Notes: a model not told the origin generated them from the letters alone. Positions 45,225 through 56,095 are shown, counted from the first letter of the stretch. The stretch is 64,000 nt of DNA from Prorocentrum cordatum (GCA_963575745.1 CAUYUJ010021062.1:64001-128000); one strand, 5' to 3'. Translations and numbers: made by a program.

Positions 45225-45790
45225 TGCTCCTGGTACTGGTTGCACTGCGTCCTGCTGCGCCACTGGTCCGACCCGCTGACGGCGGTGTTGCTGTAGGCGC
45301 CGGCGTTGGTGTCGGCGTAGGCGCCGGCGTCGGTGCTGGCGTAGGGGCGGACGTCACTGCTGGCGTAGGCGCTGGCGTTCGTGCCGGCGGAGGCGCAGGC
45401 GTAGATGCTGGGGATGGTGCTGGCGTCGGCGCTGGCGAAGGCGTCCAAGATGGTGGTAGCGTAGCTGCCCTCGGCGGTGGTGTAGGCGCAGGCGTTGGTG
45501 CCGGCGTAGGCGCGAGCGTGGACGCCAGCGCCGGTGCGCTCCGGCTAGCTGCCCAGCGAACCAGTGCGCTGCGGCCTGACGGCCGTGCTGCTGTAGGCGC
45601 CGGCGTTGGTGTCGGCGTAGGCGCCAGGGTTGGTGCTGGCGCAGGGGCGGACGTCGCTGCTGGCGTAGGCGCTGGCGTTCGTGCCGGCGGAGGCGCGGGC
45701 GTAGATGCCGGGGATGGTGCTGGCGTCGGCGCTGGCGAAGGCGTCCAAGGTGCCGTACTGCTCCTGGTACCGGTCGTGCTGCCACTGGTC
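45225..45790. repeat. About 330-bp tandem duplication of GGCGTAGGCGC-rich sequence
   Basis: CGTTGGTGTCGGCGTAGGCG, GGGGCGGACGTC, CTGCTGGCGTAGGCGCTGGC and GGTGCTGGCGTCGGCGCTGG occur in the same order at 45290-45450 and 45590-45750. Confidence 0.85.
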
Positions 45791-46079
45791 CCGTTCGCAG
45801 GTGTCAACGAAGGACCCCTGCTTCCAGCTGCGCCTCTCCCTGTTGTGCTGCTAGCCGCTCTCGAAGTTGTCCACGTAGGGCTGCTGCTCCCTGTTGTGCT
45901 GCCCGTCGCACTCGGAGTAGTCAACGCAGGGCTGCTGCTCCCAGTTGCGCCCCCACCTCCCTCGCGACTCCGACGGGGTGGAGAGAAGGACGGGGGGGGG
46001 GGAAAGGAAGAGGAGGAAGAGGAGGAGAAGGAGGAGGAGGGGGAGGAGGAGGCGGAGGAGGGGGAGGGAAAGGAGGAGG

Positions 46080-46565
46080 TCACCGAAGCGCTGGAGATCC
46101 CCATGGTCGACGCTGCCGCTGCCGTGGAGCTCGCCGCGGAAGTGGCCGTGAAAATCCCGCTGCTCGAAATGGTACTCGCCGTCATCGCCGTGTTCATGGT
46201 TGTGCTCATGCCGGTCGTGGCCGTGCTGCTCGAGGTCACGCTGCCGCTCGCCTGGAACGCACTGCTAGTCTTCGAAGCGCTGGACGCCCCAGTGGTCGAC
46301 GATACTGCTGCCGTGGCCATTGGCTTCGCGCTGCTCGGGCTGGTACTCGCCATCGTCGCTGTGCTCGTGCCCGTGCCCGTGCCGGTCGCGGCTGTGCTGT
46401 TCGAAGTCACGCTGCCGCTCGTCAGTGACGCACTGCTAGTCACCGAAGCGCTGGAAGCCCCTGTGGTCGACGATGCTGTAGTCGTGGGGCTCGCCGTGGA
46501 ATTGGCCGTGGACGTCGCTCTGCCCGAGCTGGTACTCGCCGTCGTCATCGTGCCTGCCGTAGTCG
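46080..46565. repeat. Tandem repeat of about 180 bp, three units
   Basis: Units begin near 46085, 46270 and 46448 with GAAGCGCTGGA and GGTCGACGATGCTG, followed by GAGCTGGTACTCGCC, GTGCCGGTCGCGGC and GTCACGCTGCCGCTCG. Confidence 0.8.
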
Positions 46566-48049
46566 AGCTCGTCTCTGGCGTGCCGTGATGCTGCAGGGTT
46601 CCCGTAGTCGTCTCCGTCGGACTGCTCCGCGCTGTGTTCTTGGTGTCGGGGTTGGCGCCCAAAGATGTGGTGCTCGTTGCACTGCTCGCGCTGCTGCTGC
46701 TGCTGCTGCGGGCTCTCGTCGTGCTGCTCAACGTTGACGTGATCGTCTCCGTGGCGCTGCCCATTGTTGAGTTGCTGGCCTCGGACGCGCCGCTCCAAGA
46801 CGTGGTGCTCGTTGCCACTCTCGTCTCACTCGTGGACGGGTTGCTGGTGCCGCTGGCCCCCGTTGTGCTGCTGAGCGCCGTCGTGCTAGTCTCCGAGCTG
46901 GGGGGCGCAGGGGTCGACGAACTCGTCGGCGTGGGGGTCCCGGAGACGAACGGTGCGAAGGTCGGAAAAAGTCCTTGCGGGCAGAACCCTGTGGGAGTCA
47001 ACAAAAGAACCCGGCCGTGCCCCCCAGAGCGGGGGACGACAGGGGCGAAGGCAGGGGCGCCAGCTGACGGCGGGGCCACAGTCGGACGATTCGAGGCTCC
47101 CCGGAAGACAGCAGACGGCGAGGCCGCAGCCCAGGGGAACGCCCAGGAGAGCGCGAGTCTAATTGGGGAACGCGCAGCGCAGCTGTCCCGGGCGCGTGGC
47201 CGATGCAACCGGGCGTAACCGGGGACCGGCCACCTAGCTGCGGCTCGTTGGCCGCCTTCGTCTGGCTCATCTGGCTCACGGAGAAAATAAAACGCACCCT
47301 CGTGCGACCTCACGGGACCTCCAGGGCCTCCGGGGTCCTCTCCACAAGAGCAAGGATCGACGAAGCAGGCAGGGGAGACGGGGAAGTACGACGGAGAAGG
47401 GATCACGCTGGGAAGCAACGGAAACAAGGAGTAAGACAAGGCGGAGAGGGGCGAATAGGACAGAAGGCGGGGACAGGAGAGGGGGACACCCGTCGGGGCG
47501 AGGGTGGGGTGACGAAGGTGGCTCCTGGGGACTCCCCCTGGTCGTTTGGGTGCCCGAGTCCGCGAAGCCGACCCGGATGAGCCCAGCGGCCCTGGCAGGG
47601 AGGCCGCGCGGCGCTGCGGCTGGGGGCTGAGGCTGGCGCTGCTGGTCCTGGACGAACTGTTCGACGGTGTACTGCTCAGTGCGTTGCCCATCGGACTCGC
47701 GGACGTGGGCGTGAGGCTGGTGCTGCTGGTACCTGCCGTGCTGCCCTGCGCCGTGGTGCCCGACTCTGCCGTGGTGCTCCTCGTTGTGGCGCCGGCCCCG
47801 AACGCGCTGCTCGGAAACGTGTTGCTCGCTGCGCTGCTCGCCACATTCACGGACGTGAGGCTGGTGATGCTGATGTCTGTCATGCTACCTTGCGCCGCGG
47901 AGCCCGACTGCGTCGCGCTGCTCACCGCCATGGTGCCGGTCAACGAAGTCGTCCAGCTCGGGCCAGGGGCGCCGCCAGGCGGGGCTGCAGCAGCGCTGGC
48001 GGTCTGGCGGCCGCCAGGCGGGAAGTCGGGCCAGTCTGAGTCGGGCGTC

Positions 48050-48830
48050 GGGTAGGGCGTCGGGCCGGGTCGGGGCGTCAGGCTGGTGTACGGCGCTGGG
48101 TAGCGCAACGTGCTGGGGTAAGGCGCCGGACAGGGCGTCGTGCTGGGGGCCGGCGTCGGGTGGGGCGTCGAATTGGGGTTGGGCGTCGGGTAGGGCGTCG
48201 GGCTGGGGCGGAACGTCGGGTTCGGCGTCGTGCTGAATGACATCATCGGGTAGGCCGTCGTGCTGGGGCGAGGCGTCGTGCAGGGCATCGGGCTGGGGTA
48301 GGGCGTCGAGTAAACGGTGGGCGTCAGGAAGGGCATCGGGCTGGTGGAGGGCGTCGGGCTGAGGTAGGGCATCGTGTAGGGCGTAGTGCTTGGGTAGGGC
48401 GTGTAGGGCGTCGTGCTTGGGTAGGGCGTCGTGTAGGGCGTCGTGCTGGGGCTGGGCGTCGGGTGGGTCGTCGGGGTGGAGTAGGGCGTAGGGGAGGGCG
48501 TCGTCCTGGGACTGCGTGTCGGGTATGGCGTCGGGGTGGAGTAGGGCGTACGGGAGTGCGTCGTGCTGAGACTGGGCGTCGAGTAGGGAGTCGGACTGGG
48601 GGAGGGCGTCGTGTAGGGCGTCGTACTTGGGAAGGGCGTCGTGTAGGGCGTCGTGCTGGGGTTGGGCGTCGGGTCGGTCCTCGTGCTGAGGTAGGGCGTA
48701 GGGGAAGGCGTCCTGCTGCGGCTGGGCGTCGGGCGGGGCGTCGGGCTGGGGTAGGGCGTCGGGCTGGGGGAGGGCGTCGTGTAGGGCGTCGTGCTTGGGT
48801 AGGGCATCGCTCCTCCCTCCACTGTGATGC
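48050..48830. repeat. Minisatellite of GGCGTCGTGCTGGGGTAGGGC words
   Basis: Many degenerate units of 15-30 bp built from GGCGTCG, GGGCTGGGGTA and GTGTAGGGCGTCGTGCT. Further repeats of GCTGCTGGTCGTCGTCG type fill 48950-49480. Confidence 0.9.
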
Positions 48831-49340
48831 TGCTGGTTCCACTCTGAGTTGCGCGCGTACAGCTGCCGAACTGCGCCGTGTTGCTCGGGGCCCTGGGCGT
48901 GCTGTTCTCTGCCATGCTGCCCGTGGTCCTGGTCGCGTGGCTCTGCTGCTGCTGGTCGTTGTCGTGGCGGCATTGCTGCTTGCAGTCGTGGCCGTCGTCG
49001 CGATGCTGCTGGTCGCGGTCGCGGGGGTGCTGCTGGCCTCTGACGTAGTGGCGCTGCTGGTGGTGGCGTTGCTGGTCGCCGTCGAGGAGGGGCCGCTGCT
49101 GGCTGTCGTCGTGGTGTTGCTGGTCGCAGTCTTGATGGCGTTGTTGGTCGTCGTCGCGGTGCTGCGGGTCGCGGTCGTGGTGGTGCTGCTGGTCGTAGTC
49201 GTGGTGGCGTTGTCGGCCGTGACTCTGCTGGACGCCGTCGTAGTGGTGCCGCTGCTCGCCGTTGTCGTGGTGCCGCCGGCCGCCGTTGTTGTGGACTTGC
49301 CGGATTCCATCGTGGTGCTGCAGCTGGTAGTGGCGTTGCA

Positions 49341-49372
<32 letters not shown>

Positions 49373-49584
49373 TGCTGAGCGTAGTCGTGGCGCTGCTGGT
49401 CGTCGTCGCGGTGGCGCAGCTGCCTGCGGTCGTGGTGGCGCTGCTGGGGGTGGCGCTGCGGGTCGCCGTCGTGCCGGTGTTCCTGCTGGCTGTCGCCGTG
49501 GTTTTGCTGGTCGCTTTCCCTCGGGATGCTTAGTCGCCTTCCCCCCGCCCATTGATTTGAATTGGGTCAAGCCGCAGACGTTGC

Positions 49585-49695
49585 GCTTCAGTCCCACCAG
49601 CCCTCTGGGCGTTGGTGGTTTAGCGAACATTGTCTTCTCTCTGCCGATATCCCTCCTCCTCCCTTCCCTGCTCAGGGGATGGGGTTTGCTCTCCC
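49585..49695 (+). repeat. Dispersed repeat copy 2 (CCCACCAGCGCTCTGGGCGT family)
   Basis: See copy at 23150-23262. Here CCCACCAGCCCTCTGGGCGT and TAGCGAACATTGTCTTCTCT. The related NSPLLPALFYYV fragment at 49855-49935 follows at a similar distance. Confidence 0.85.
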
Positions 49696-50004
49696 CTTAC
49701 CCCGACCCCGAGGCGGTTGTTACACTGCCTGCCCTTACCATCACCATCGGCACCAGTAGCAGCAGCACCACAAGCACCAGCAACAGCACAAGCAGCAGCG
49801 GAAGGACAGTGGCGCCACCAAGATCAGCAGCACCACCATTCGCTACCAGAGATATCCCAATTCACCGTTGTTGCCGGCGCTGTTTTACTATGTGCGCATT
49901 TTGGATGTGCTGGTGGGGATGCGCAAAGCGTCAAGAATTTCCTAACGCTGCCATGCCGCTTTTACCCCCGATGGGGGGGTTGTCGGATGCACGGGCGGCC
50001 TCGG

Positions 50005-50931
50005 CATCACGCCCGAGATCGGCGGGATAAGGGCAAACCTGGCAAGTCCAAACCTGGAAAGACCTTAGTTGCTTTCGTGCGGAAGAACCGCAAGAATACC
50101 GCAGAGCAGGTCAAACGCTACGGGCGTCGCGACATGGAACTCGTGCAGCGAGTGGCTGCAACCCAGGTGCACGGAACGTGGACTGACGAACATGACGCCG
50201 AAATTAGCAGACAGAAGCTGTTAGCCTCGCAAGCCCGCATATCCTCCATCACGTTTGGCACGCTGCTGCCGACGGAGATCTCACAGGAGGAGCAAGCTAT
50301 CGCCGAGTCCAGAGTCGACCACCTGAAGAAGCTCCGCGCCACCAGGAAGCGGGTCGCAGTTCAGAAAGATATGCTCGTGAAGCGACGGCGGACTTCCATC
50401 CCATTTAGAAGCACGGTGCACTTCGACGATGGGCTGCCCGCCAGTGACATCAATGCGCTCCAGCAGGCTGCCTTGAATAATCGCTGCCTGATTGTGCCAG
50501 ATCGTCTGAAGGCAAGTGTGTTCGTGTCTAGAGATCCAACCTGTCCGTCCACGCTGACTGCCTGGGCTGCTTTCCTGAATGGTGGAGTGGTGTGCGACCC
50601 GAATTTCTTCACCGACGATGGAGCCGACGGGACATCAACAGTGTATTTGTCTGCGTGTGCTTCAGGTGGCAACTCCGCTGCGAACGGAAAGAGACTGTTA
50701 TGGATTTCGACGAAGTTCAAAACTGGGAACTCTTTGCTTTTCAAGCTGATCGAGAGCAACACGAAGCTTGCGACGAGCACGTGGGCCCTGGTCACGGCAG
50801 AGCAGTTCGCACGGTACGTGGATGCGAACAGGGATCGCTGCGCTCGGCAGCAACGCAACATGCAGGCCGTCGGCCTCGTGTATACGGCGGCAGAGAAGGC
50901 GCCAATTCTGGGCCCGAGCTCCATTGTTTAA
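50005..50931 (+). CDS. Large multi-exon gene, last exon (segment 5)
   Basis: About 300 residues to TAA 50929-50931: DRRDKGKPGKSKPGKTLVAF, VRKNRKNTAEQVKRYGRRDM, HGTWTDEHDAEISRQKLLAS, FGTLLPTEISQEEQAIAESR, HLKKLRATRKRVAVQKDML, FDDGLPASDINALQQAALNN, RCLIVPDRLKASVFVSRDPT, AFLNGGVVCDPNFFTDDG, GKRLLWISTKFKTGNSLLFK, LIESNTKLATSTWALVTAEQ and a short tail. Basic N-terminal half, mixed C-terminal half, no frameshift. In the family I recall, a segment like this follows the GVEQ region. I therefore join it to segments 1-4 across 40.3-50.0 kb. No enzymatic motif seen. Confidence 0.6.
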   Translation, partial: HHARDRRDKGKPGKSKPGKTLVAFVRKNRKNTAEQVKRYGRRDMELVQRVAATQVHGTWTDEHDAEISRQKLLASQARISSITFGTLLPTEISQEEQAIAESRVDHLKKLRATRKRVAVQKDMLVKRRRTSIPFRSTVHFDDGLPASDINALQQAALNNRCLIVPDRLKASVFVSRDPTCPSTLTAWAAFLNGGVVCDPNFFTDDGADGTSTVYLSACASGGNSAANGKRLLWISTKFKTGNSLLFKLIESNTKLATSTWALVTAEQFARYVDANRDRCARQQRNMQAVGLVYTAAEKAPILGPSSIV

Positions 50932-51940
50932 GTAATTACAATTTGAATTATCACTGGTCTTTGGCTGTTTTTGTCGCCGCGCGCTGGGCTCGGCTCGAAT
51001 TCTACATTGATGATGATGGCGACGTTGATGATCAGGATGTTGGGTTTCGGGTGGCGCCGCCCCCCCCCCCCCCTCCAGGCGACCCTCGGGAACCCGAAAT
51101 ATGTCTTCCTGTCGTCTGAATTCGTCAGTAAGTTCAAGCGGACTGCTTCGGCTGATTCCGTGCTGGGGGTGTGCAGCATGTAGAAAAACATATACCCCTC
51201 CCCCCATCCCCCCTCTCCCTTCTCCCCCCTCCCCCCGCGGCGCCTGGGCGCGCCATCTGCAGTGGGCATCCGCTGCCCCGTCGTCGTCCGGCGCACGCCG
51301 GGTGCGCGTGGGAGTCGACCAAAGGAAACTACAACAAAACGCTCACAAGCACAAACGCCATAGTGGGAGACGAACGATGATGAGGCGACTGGATGAGGAG
51401 GGGGAGATGAGGATGAAGATAAGGACGGAAAACCCAGGAGCCGACCAGCCAGCCAGGCCAGGTGGCTGGGCCTCAAGAGGCCCAGACGGGAGCGGGGATG
51501 GACCGCGCGGCCCCCTTCAGGCCTGGCCAGGCCCAGGATCCTCAGCCCGAGGGGGCTGAGGATAGCGATACCAGTGATTAAAATCACCCCCCAGGACAGC
51601 GTACGTTATCAAAGAGCCCCAAAGAGCCCCCCTCCGACCCGCTTTCCTCATTCCTCTCCCCCTTATCCTTCTCCGCCCCCTCTCCTGCCCCCCCCCAGTC
51701 TCCCACTCTCCTCCTGCTTTCTTCCTCCTTCTACTTCTCCCCCCCTCCTTCCCTCCTGCTCATCCTCATCTCCCCTCCCCCATCGTACCCCTCCTCCACT
51801 GGGGGGCTTTCTGGTTGCCGCTCGTTCGCTGGCCCCCACCCCACCCCCGCAGCGGCGAAGTACCCCCGCTGGCCCCTCTCACCCCCGACAGCGGTTGGCT
51901 CGAACGATTCCCGCGAGATCCCCATCTGACCGACCCGACG
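50932..51940. other. Intergenic stretch
   Basis: C runs at 51060-51075 and 51190-51240, GATGATGAGG-like triplets, a small inverted repeat CCTGGCCAGGCC / GGATCCTCAGCCCGAGGGGG with CTGAGGAT at 51515-51562, and T/C-rich tracts 51640-51790. No gene supported. Confidence 0.5.
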
Positions 51941-51943
51941 ACG

Positions 51944-52165
51944 ATGCAGTTAAATGATCTGCTCACTAATCAGCAAGTCTTAGATGTTGTTCGGAAAGAG
52001 GCCGGGAAGCGCGCGCGAGGCGAGATGTTTGCTTCCATGCCGCGTTTGGCAGATCCGAGCAACTTGAGGGCCCGGGCCAAAAAAGCCGAGAAAGCCAGAG
52101 CCCGTAAAGCAGCTCGTCGCCCCCACGTCGAATGGCGAGCCCGCGACGGGCCCCGATGCCGAAGG
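51944..52165 (+). CDS. Small basic ORF, possible first exon
   Basis: ATG 51944: MQLNDLLTNQQVLDVVRKEA, GKRARGEMFASMPRLADPSN and LRARAKKAEKARARKAARRP. Helical, Lys/Arg/Ala-rich, good codon bias. Continuation beyond about 52165 is unclear. Overlapping minus ORFs are antisense shadows. Confidence 0.4.
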
Positions 52166-52280
52166 CTGGCACGCACCCGCACGTGGCACGCGTGCGTTCG
52201 CCACATCTTCCTGCCCCCCCCCCTCGCCACTGCTACCCTTCATTGCCATTCATCCCCTCCCTCGTATGCCTACCTACTAC

Positions 52281-52987
52281 TTAATCAGTCTCCGCGGGGC
52301 CAGCGCCGCCACCGCTCCCCCCCGCGGGCTCACCCGGGGCAGAAGTCGCGGGCTCACTCGGGGCGGCCTCGCCCGGGGCATCATCGCCATCATCAGCCGA
52401 GCTCTCGGAAGATGATGAGTAGTGAATGGTCGGCTGGCGGGTGCTTCTCAGATACGTGGCGAGGTCTTTCTTTGTATATTGCGATAGATCGTCACCGTGG
52501 GTCTCCTGCAAGAGCGGCGACCCCCCCCGTCCTCCATCGCCTTACCCCTATCGTCCTACCCCCCCATCTTCTGCCCTCACCTTCCACCTCCTCACCCCCT
52601 CCATCCCACATAATCCCTTCACCCGCCCTCCCTCGCTACGTCATTAGCTCCTTAATTTGTTCCCCCACCGAGCTCCACTAGCTCCATAAAGGCAGCGCCA
52701 GTCGGGAACTCCGCATTGATAGCTTCTAGAAAAGCAGGGTCGCACTTCGGCTGGGTCGGGGCAGGCTCCTCCGAGTCACGGGCTGCCACTAATGCCCGCA
52801 TGCAGCATGCCTTTTCTTTGCCCGCCGCTGCGCGGAGCAAGGGTGGATAGGGAGGAGACACGGGGGGGGCAGAGAGGCAGCTTACAATTCTGAACACGGT
52901 GGCTGCAATGCCGACTGCCCGACAGATCGTCGACGTAGATAGATGATGAGCCGCTGAAAGATCGCCCGCCACCTTTCTCCATCGCAC
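52281..52987 (-). CDS. Unrecognised minus-strand gene, three exon-like pieces
   Basis: First piece (about 52987-52880): MRWRKVAGDLSAAHHLSTST and ICRAVGIAATVFRIV, helix-turn-helix-like as in transposase DNA-binding ends. Second (about 52830-52655): GKEKACCMRALVAARDSEEP, TQPKCDPAFLEAINAEFPTG and AAFMELVELGG. Third (from about 52507, after TCTTGCAG): ETHGDDLSQYTKKDLATYLR and STRQPTIHYSSSSESSADDG, then Gly/Pro/Ala-rich. Pieces are separated by T/C-rich (intron-like) tracts on the minus strand. The pieces may extend beyond what I can assign. Confidence 0.4.
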
Positions 52988-53107
52988 CCCTGGCGCGGGC
53001 GTTCAAGATGATGATGATGATGATGATGATGAAGCCCCGTGGCCCCGGGTACCGATCGATCGAGGAAGGGCGGAGGAAACCCGATGGTCGTCGTAGGTTG
53101 AGCGGTT

Positions 53108-54568
53108 ATGCGCGGTGTCAGACACGGACGTCGCCGTCGTCTTCGGGCGATGGCCCATTTTCGAGGCCGACGGCCCGCCACTTCCATTATCCGTGGCCGT
53201 TTTGGCCCATGCCGTCCTGCCGGTCGCTTGCGTCGAGCTGATGCTGCTGGCGGCATCATGCGGCGAGGGGGGCGATGTCAGACCGACTGGTTGGCTGGTG
53301 CATTGACGGGGCCGCCCCCGCGCGGGGACAAGACGTGGGGCGAGTTATTTTTGAGTGATCTGTTCGGCAGCCCTGACCGTGGGCGCGGTGGCGGTGGTGA
53401 AGGTGGAGCGGGCTTTGTTGCTGCTGGCGGCGGCGCCGCCGCCAGATGGCGCGCCTGCCTTCCTGCCACTGCTTGCGACGAGCCGCGAACCCTCATCGAT
53501 GTGATCGAGGGCCTGGCTGGCGAGGAGCGGCTCGGGGAAGAGGCAGCTGCTCAACATGCAACAACAACTGGAGTAGAAGTTGGAGATTGCCGTGCTGTTG
53601 GAGGAGCTGCAACTGCATCTGGGGCAGACGATGCTGCTGCTGCGCGGCCAACTTGGGGCGGCGGCGCCGCGGGGGCCGCGAGCGCAGAAGAGCCAGCACC
53701 TCGACATTCATCGACGGCCACTGCCGCGGCAGACGCGGGCGCTTCGTCGCAGCCGACAGCTGGAGTGGGCGGCGGGGCTGCTGCCAGCGCCAGGGGAGCT
53801 GCTGGCGCCGCTGGAGGTCGCGCGACCGCGCGGAGCAGTCAGCACCCATCAATAATTGGAGTGGGTCACGCGCGCTCTCGGTCACTGGCTCGGCGGGCAG
53901 GATGCGCCCATCGGTCAGCAGCTGTAAGAGCCTCCGTCGAGATAGTAGATGTCGAGGCTGTTACCTCGCCACCAGCGCCCATCGCCTGCGGCAAGGCCGC
54001 CGCCGTCGAGGTAGTAGATGTCGAAGAAGCTGCCTTTTTCTCCCCCGCGTTCCAGCCGATGGACAACGCGGAACGGCAGCAGATACGCGCCTCCCGCTGG
54101 GTGCATGCAGAGCGGGAGGCTGAGGGCCGGGTCGACGCCGCCCTCCGGCGACATGGCCCCGCGCTGGCGGCGGCACGCCCGTGGCTGCAGCTGCCCGAGG
54201 ACGCGCTGCTGCGACGCGTGGCGGAGGAGACGGCGCGGGCAACGCGGCGCGGAGGGCGGGCCTATATCGGCTCAACCTCCGACCCTGGGCGGAGGTGGGG
54301 CGGCGGATGGTATTTGCCATCCGAGAAGGATGCCAGGCATCACTATCGCAAGAAGTACCTCCCAGGCCATCGCAGCGCCTGGAAAAGAATGCTGGTGGTA
54401 GGCTGTTGGCGCGACGCCGTCGCAGCCGAGATGGAGGCGAAGGCGATTGAAGTCGGGCGGCAAACCGCCCCTGGGCGTCTCAAGAACAAAGCTTCGGACG
54501 CTCGGGGGCTGGAGATCCGCTCGTGGTCGCATAGCTTTGTGTACATATGCAGCGGCTTTAAGCCATAA
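53108..54568 (+). CDS. GIY-YIG nuclease-domain protein
   Basis: 486-codon frame. N-terminal about 300 residues are Gly/Ala/Arg-rich and look disordered or repeat-derived (alternating elements ATASGADDAAAA, EVVDVEEAA). Then a helical region (MDNAERQQIRASRWVHAERE, RPWLQLPEDALLRRVAEETA). From residue about 380 there is a GIY-YIG-like core: RAYIGSTSDPGRRWGGGWY (YIG and catalytic-type Arg), AWKRMLVVGCWRDAVAAEME (Glu) and RQTAPGRLKNKASDARGLEI (Asn), ending GFKP. It would be a single-strand-nicking nuclease fold with unknown substrate. ATG 53108 is merely the first in frame; the true start may be internal or on an upstream exon. Confidence 0.6.
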   Translation: MRGVRHGRRRRLRAMAHFRGRRPATSIIRGRFGPCRPAGRLRRADAAGGIMRRGGRCQTDWLAGALTGPPPRGDKTWGELFLSDLFGSPDRGRGGGGEGGAGFVAAGGGAAARWRACLPATACDEPRTLIDVIEGLAGEERLGEEAAAQHATTTGVEVGDCRAVGGAATASGADDAAAARPTWGGGAAGAASAEEPAPRHSSTATAAADAGASSQPTAGVGGGAAASARGAAGAAGGRATARSSQHPSIIGVGHARSRSLARRAGCAHRSAAVRASVEIVDVEAVTSPPAPIACGKAAAVEVVDVEEAAFFSPAFQPMDNAERQQIRASRWVHAEREAEGRVDAALRRHGPALAAARPWLQLPEDALLRRVAEETARATRRGGRAYIGSTSDPGRRWGGGWYLPSEKDARHHYRKKYLPGHRSAWKRMLVVGCWRDAVAAEMEAKAIEVGRQTAPGRLKNKASDARGLEIRSWSHSFVYICSGFKP

Positions 54569-54830
54569 TGTAGGGGAGGGACGTGGGAGCGGGGGGAGGG
54601 GGGAACCAGGAGAGTGAGGAATATGAGACATAGTGTGCACCACATAGATTGCACCGACTAGATTGCACCATAAATTATCGGTTCGAGACGCGCCGCCATC
54701 CCCCCCCCGCAATGCGGTGGGAAGACCAGCCTCCTCCTCCCCTCCTCATTATCCTCCTCCCTCCCCCCTCCTAACCCCACCTCCTCCTCCTCCTCTTCCT
54801 TCCCCTTCCTCCTCCTCCAGGCCCTGGGAT
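54569..54830. other. Intergenic T/C-rich stretch
   Basis: CTCCTCC-rich from 54725 to 54825. No gene. Confidence 0.6.
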
Positions 54831-54847
54831 GCTGCTGGCAGGAACAG

Positions 54848-55435
54848 ATGGAAGCAAAGTGCAGCTGGAGCTGGATGAAACGGGAAACGAATGCCACGAT
54901 GAGGGAGGACGAAGCGGCCCGCGAGGGCCGGAGGTGCATCCTGAGGGCCCGGGAGTTCATTTTCGAGAGGAGAGAGATGTGGAAGATGATAAAGGAGGAC
55001 AAGGCGGCCAAGGAGGAGATGAGGGAGGCGACCGACCGCGGAGAAGCAGGAGAAGAGGAGAAGCAGGAGAAGAGGAGAAGCAGGAGAAGAGGAGCGGCAT
55101 CCAATGCCCAAAGGTCGGAGAAGCGGCAGGAGAAGGAAGAGGCTGACGGGGGCCGGCCGAGCGCGGCAGAGGGGAGCAGCGACATCCACGGAGGCCGACC
55201 GAGGCCCATACAAATATCCACTGGTCCTCGCCAGACCCATCATCCAGTGGCCCTGGCGAGGACCGGTGGACATATGCATGGACCTCGCCGCCGAGGCCGC
55301 GAGGTAAGCATGAGGATGAGGAGGAGGAGGAGGAGGAGGAACGTGGACCACGATGGCGCCCTGATGGCCCGCGAGGCGCGGACCTCCCGGCGGGCCGCGG
55401 CACCACCTCTGGATGGACCCCAGTCTTCCTAACTC
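54848..55435 (+). CDS. Possible Glu/Arg-rich helical ORF
   Basis: MEAKCSWSWMKRETNATMRE, GRRCILRAREFIFERREMWK and MIKEDKAAKEEMREATDRGE look like a charged helix; then an 18-bp repeat (AGCAGGAGAAGAGGAGA, 55041-55095) gives EEKQEK repeats, and the C-terminal part is repeat-like. The minus strand is open over the same bases with Ser/Leu/Pro bias. Weak. Confidence 0.3.
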
Positions 55436-56095
55436 TGATGGCCCGTGAGGCGCAGGCCCCCGAACCCCGAACGGCGATGACCGCCACGACGACGACGACG
55501 ATTGGACCTCCAAGCCCGATCCCCAGGGCACCACCAGGGAGCGGGGCCAGGGTGGGGGGCGCCCCCAAAAACATGATTTTCTCAAGTGAGGAGGATGGCT
55601 GGAGAGGCGGGCGCCAGTTTCGTTCGACCCCCCCTGTGCCACGATACCCCATTCGGGTTCCAACTTCTGGTGGGCCTCTTGGGCCGTCTTGGGCCGTCTG
55701 GAAAGGCTGTCTGGAGGGCCTCTTCTTGGGCCGTCTTGGGGCTTCTGTCGCTTTCGCCAGCCAATCAACGGTTCGGGTGCCGCATTCGGGCACGCTTCGG
55801 GTGCTGCATTCGGGCGCGCTTCGGGCGCCGCATTCGGGTGCTTTCGCAACATGGGGCACGCTTCGGGCGCCGCATTCTGCACTGGGGACTGAAACTGATG
55901 CGCGACAACAGCACGCATCTCCTGCGCATCGCAAGTTCAGAAACACAAGCGCGCAGCGAATATACGAGGCCTCGTGCCAAGGCACAAAGAGGAGAAGGGA
56001 AGGGAGAGGATCCTGAGGGAGCTGAGGGCTGCAGGGGTGACACCCAACCAACGCCTTTAAAAATCACGCCTAGAAGCTCCGATGGCAACCATCTG
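55436..56095. other. Stretch without a supported gene
   Basis: GGGCCGTCTTGGGCC words at 55675-55745 and CATTCGGGCGCGCTTCGGG tandem words (about 27 bp, four copies) at 55785-55875. Opposite-strand ORFs are repeat-driven. Confidence 0.6.

Larger units (their letters stand above)
44951..49310 (-). other. Giant Ser/Thr/Pro/Ala-rich (mucin-like) open frame made of repeats
   Basis: The minus frame from 48915 runs without a stop for 2448 codons into the LINE. Before the LINE it is repeats: [20 protein letters not shown] at 48830-48060, [20 protein letters not shown] at 46850-46050, [19 protein letters not shown] at 45760-45280. A second minus frame starts at ATG 49310 with [20 protein letters not shown]. 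Other minus and plus frames are also open because the units are multiples of three. It may be a real mucin-like gene, an ORF1-like part of the LINE, or non-coding minisatellite. The Thr/Ser-rich frames are favoured only by composition. Confidence 0.4.

Noticed and set aside
45206-46588. 460-codon plus ORF with Gly/Val/Ala repeats and hydrophobic segments that look like membrane helices
   Set aside because: It is the complement of the Ser/Thr-rich tandem repeats; hydrophobicity follows from GTG/GCT-rich repeats. It ends at no domain. Kept only as part of the repeat description.
48463-49533. 356-codon plus ORF rich in Arg then Val/Leu
   Set aside because: Minisatellite reading; all six frames are open over parts of this tract.
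54749-55918. 389-codon minus ORF with Ser/Leu/Pro-rich sequence
   Set aside because: Largely complement of GGA-rich repeats and dispersed GGGCCGTCTTGG words; no domain and inconsistent composition.
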